A stretch of 13,571 bases of DNA, taken from NCBI GenBank assembly GCA_964611035.1, contig CAZSWT010000076.1, positions 1 through 13,571 of the forward strand, read 5' to 3'. This document shows, one piece after another, positions 12,944 through 13,571 of the stretch. The notes beneath the pieces were generated by a model that saw only the letters and a program-made list of their open reading frames with translations, made no database searches and had not been told where the DNA came from. Source of the stretch: B33-G16 sp964611035 (lineage in GTDB: Bacteria; Desulfobacterota; DSM-4660; Desulfatiglandales; B25-G16). Position 1 is the stretch's first letter; the number at the start of each line of letters is the position of its first letter. The position numbers and the translations under genes are program-made.

Positions 12944-13450
12944 TTAGGATTGATCTTTGATGCTTTCCTTCAACTCTTCTATGAACTCTTTGAAAAATCT
13001 GTCTTGTTCTTGCCAATCAGGCCCAAAGCGCTTTTTAAAATAGCTGCCCAGTTTATCAAAGAGCTTATGCCAAACTGGTTTGCCGCCACCAATGACCACA
13101 TCTTCAAGGAATGATCTGAGTTCTGGAATCTTTTCCTTTGGTAAGAAAGAAACAGCACCCAGCTTTATAGATTTTTTTAATGATTCCGGGGAAAGGGCGT
13201 GAGCAGTGAGCATAACTGTAGGAAATCCTCTTGACACTGCGTCTTTTAAAAGTTCAAAACCGTTTACGCCCATGATATCGAGAATGACAATATCAAAGGT
13301 AAAACCTGCAATGTATTGCATGGCAGTTTCATAATCTGTTGCCTTGCGAATCATACACATATCGAGCTCTTCCTCCACGGTTTCGAGGACATCAGGTTCA
13401 TCATCTACTACTAGTATGAATTTATCTTTCAAGGGGCTATTGGAAGTCAT
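12944..13450 (-). CDS. Single-domain response regulator with a charged C-terminal tail
   Basis: This 168-residue cytoplasmic protein starts with a receiver domain (about 10-120). It has the acidic pocket D16-D17-E18 (VVDDE), the phosphate-accepting D58 (VILDIMG), T82 (MLTAHA) and K105 (FLPKE), all the residues needed for phosphorylation. No DNA-binding or enzymatic output domain follows. Residues 121-168 are an aromatic and charged segment (WHKLFDKLGSYFKKRFG, then DW and EEL repeats) that is probably helical. I associate this tail with a response-regulator type seen in deltaproteobacteria, from memory only. No histidine kinase gene is in the window, so its partner is elsewhere or beyond the right edge. 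AGGAGGT lies about 9 nt before the ATG. Output by protein-protein contact is likely. Confidence 0.92.
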   Translation of the reverse strand: MTSNSPLKDKFILVVDDEPDVLETVEEELDMCMIRKATDYETAMQYIAGFTFDIVILDIMGVNGFELLKDAVSRGFPTVMLTAHALSPESLKKSIKLGAVSFLPKEKIPELRSFLEDVVIGGGKPVWHKLFDKLGSYFKKRFGPDWQEQDRFFKEFIEELKESIKDQS

Positions 13451-13571
13451 TACAGGTTTTACCTCCTTCCATTTATTTAAATGAGCAGGCCTAAGAGAGA
13501 TATGTAAATTGCTTTTCTCAATGATTTTTGTTACTCATTACCTTAGATTGCAGTTGAGCAAATTGTCAAGA
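13451..13571 (-). promoter_or_regulatory. Upstream region of the response regulator with a -35-like hexamer
   Basis: On the minus strand a perfect TTGACA (complement of 13564-13569) lies near the window edge. The best -10 is poor (TAAGGT, 18 nt later). The leader would be about 85 nt and ends in a strong ribosome site. The hexamer may be chance. Confidence 0.3.

Noticed and set aside
1..13571. CRISPR array, tRNA or rRNA genes
   Set aside because: No regularly spaced direct repeats of about 25-40 nt, no cloverleaf with a CCA-type acceptor stem and no rRNA-like stretch were seen on either strand.

Overview
The window is 13.6 kb of bacterial DNA. It joins an accessory, mobile-element-rich left third (about 1-4490) to a more ordinary chromosomal right part. 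Strong Shine-Dalgarno sequences, a two-domain periplasmic M16 peptidase and an orphan response regulator with a short C-terminal tail suggest a Gram-negative bacterium. I lean towards Desulfobacterota (deltaproteobacteria-like), but only as a low-confidence inference from protein style. No rRNA, tRNA or CRISPR array is visible.

Left region (1-1850, minus strand): two recombinase genes of one IS91-type element. A tyrosine recombinase (851-1755) is followed after 2 nt by a Y2/HUH transposase (848 to beyond the left edge). The recombinase is interrupted at an A8 tract that forms the classic A AAA AAG slippery heptamer. A -1 shift there restores a complete 301-residue enzyme with all catalytic residues. 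Its ribosome binding site lies in an inverted repeat that could silence read-through transcripts.

Cassette-like region (1848-4486, plus strand): three gene units, each followed by a stem-loop, with integron attC features at 1848-1911 and 4429-4486 and more degenerate structures at 2797-2923 and 3761-3813. The units encode an FRG-domain protein, a three-helix membrane protein with a PsbP/DcrB-like outer domain (split by a one-base shift at a T8 tract), and a conserved 187-residue protein of unknown function. No IntI-type integrase is in the window. The arrangement resembles a cassette cluster without its integrase, bordered by an IS91-type element.

Middle region (4734-7422): a small unknown gene (minus) is divergent from a 614-residue fusion of ParB-N, helix-turn-helix and DNA methyltransferase (plus). 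After it come a probable terminator and a 180-nt stretch of four successive hairpins, two of which compete for the same strand.

Right region (7423-13571): a DapA-superfamily aldolase that resembles 4-hydroxy-2-oxoglutarate aldolase (minus), an alpha/beta hydrolase (plus), a small Cys/His zinc-site protein (minus), a 1012-residue M16 metallopeptidase with a signal peptide (minus) and a response regulator (minus). These look like independent housekeeping-type genes rather than one pathway.
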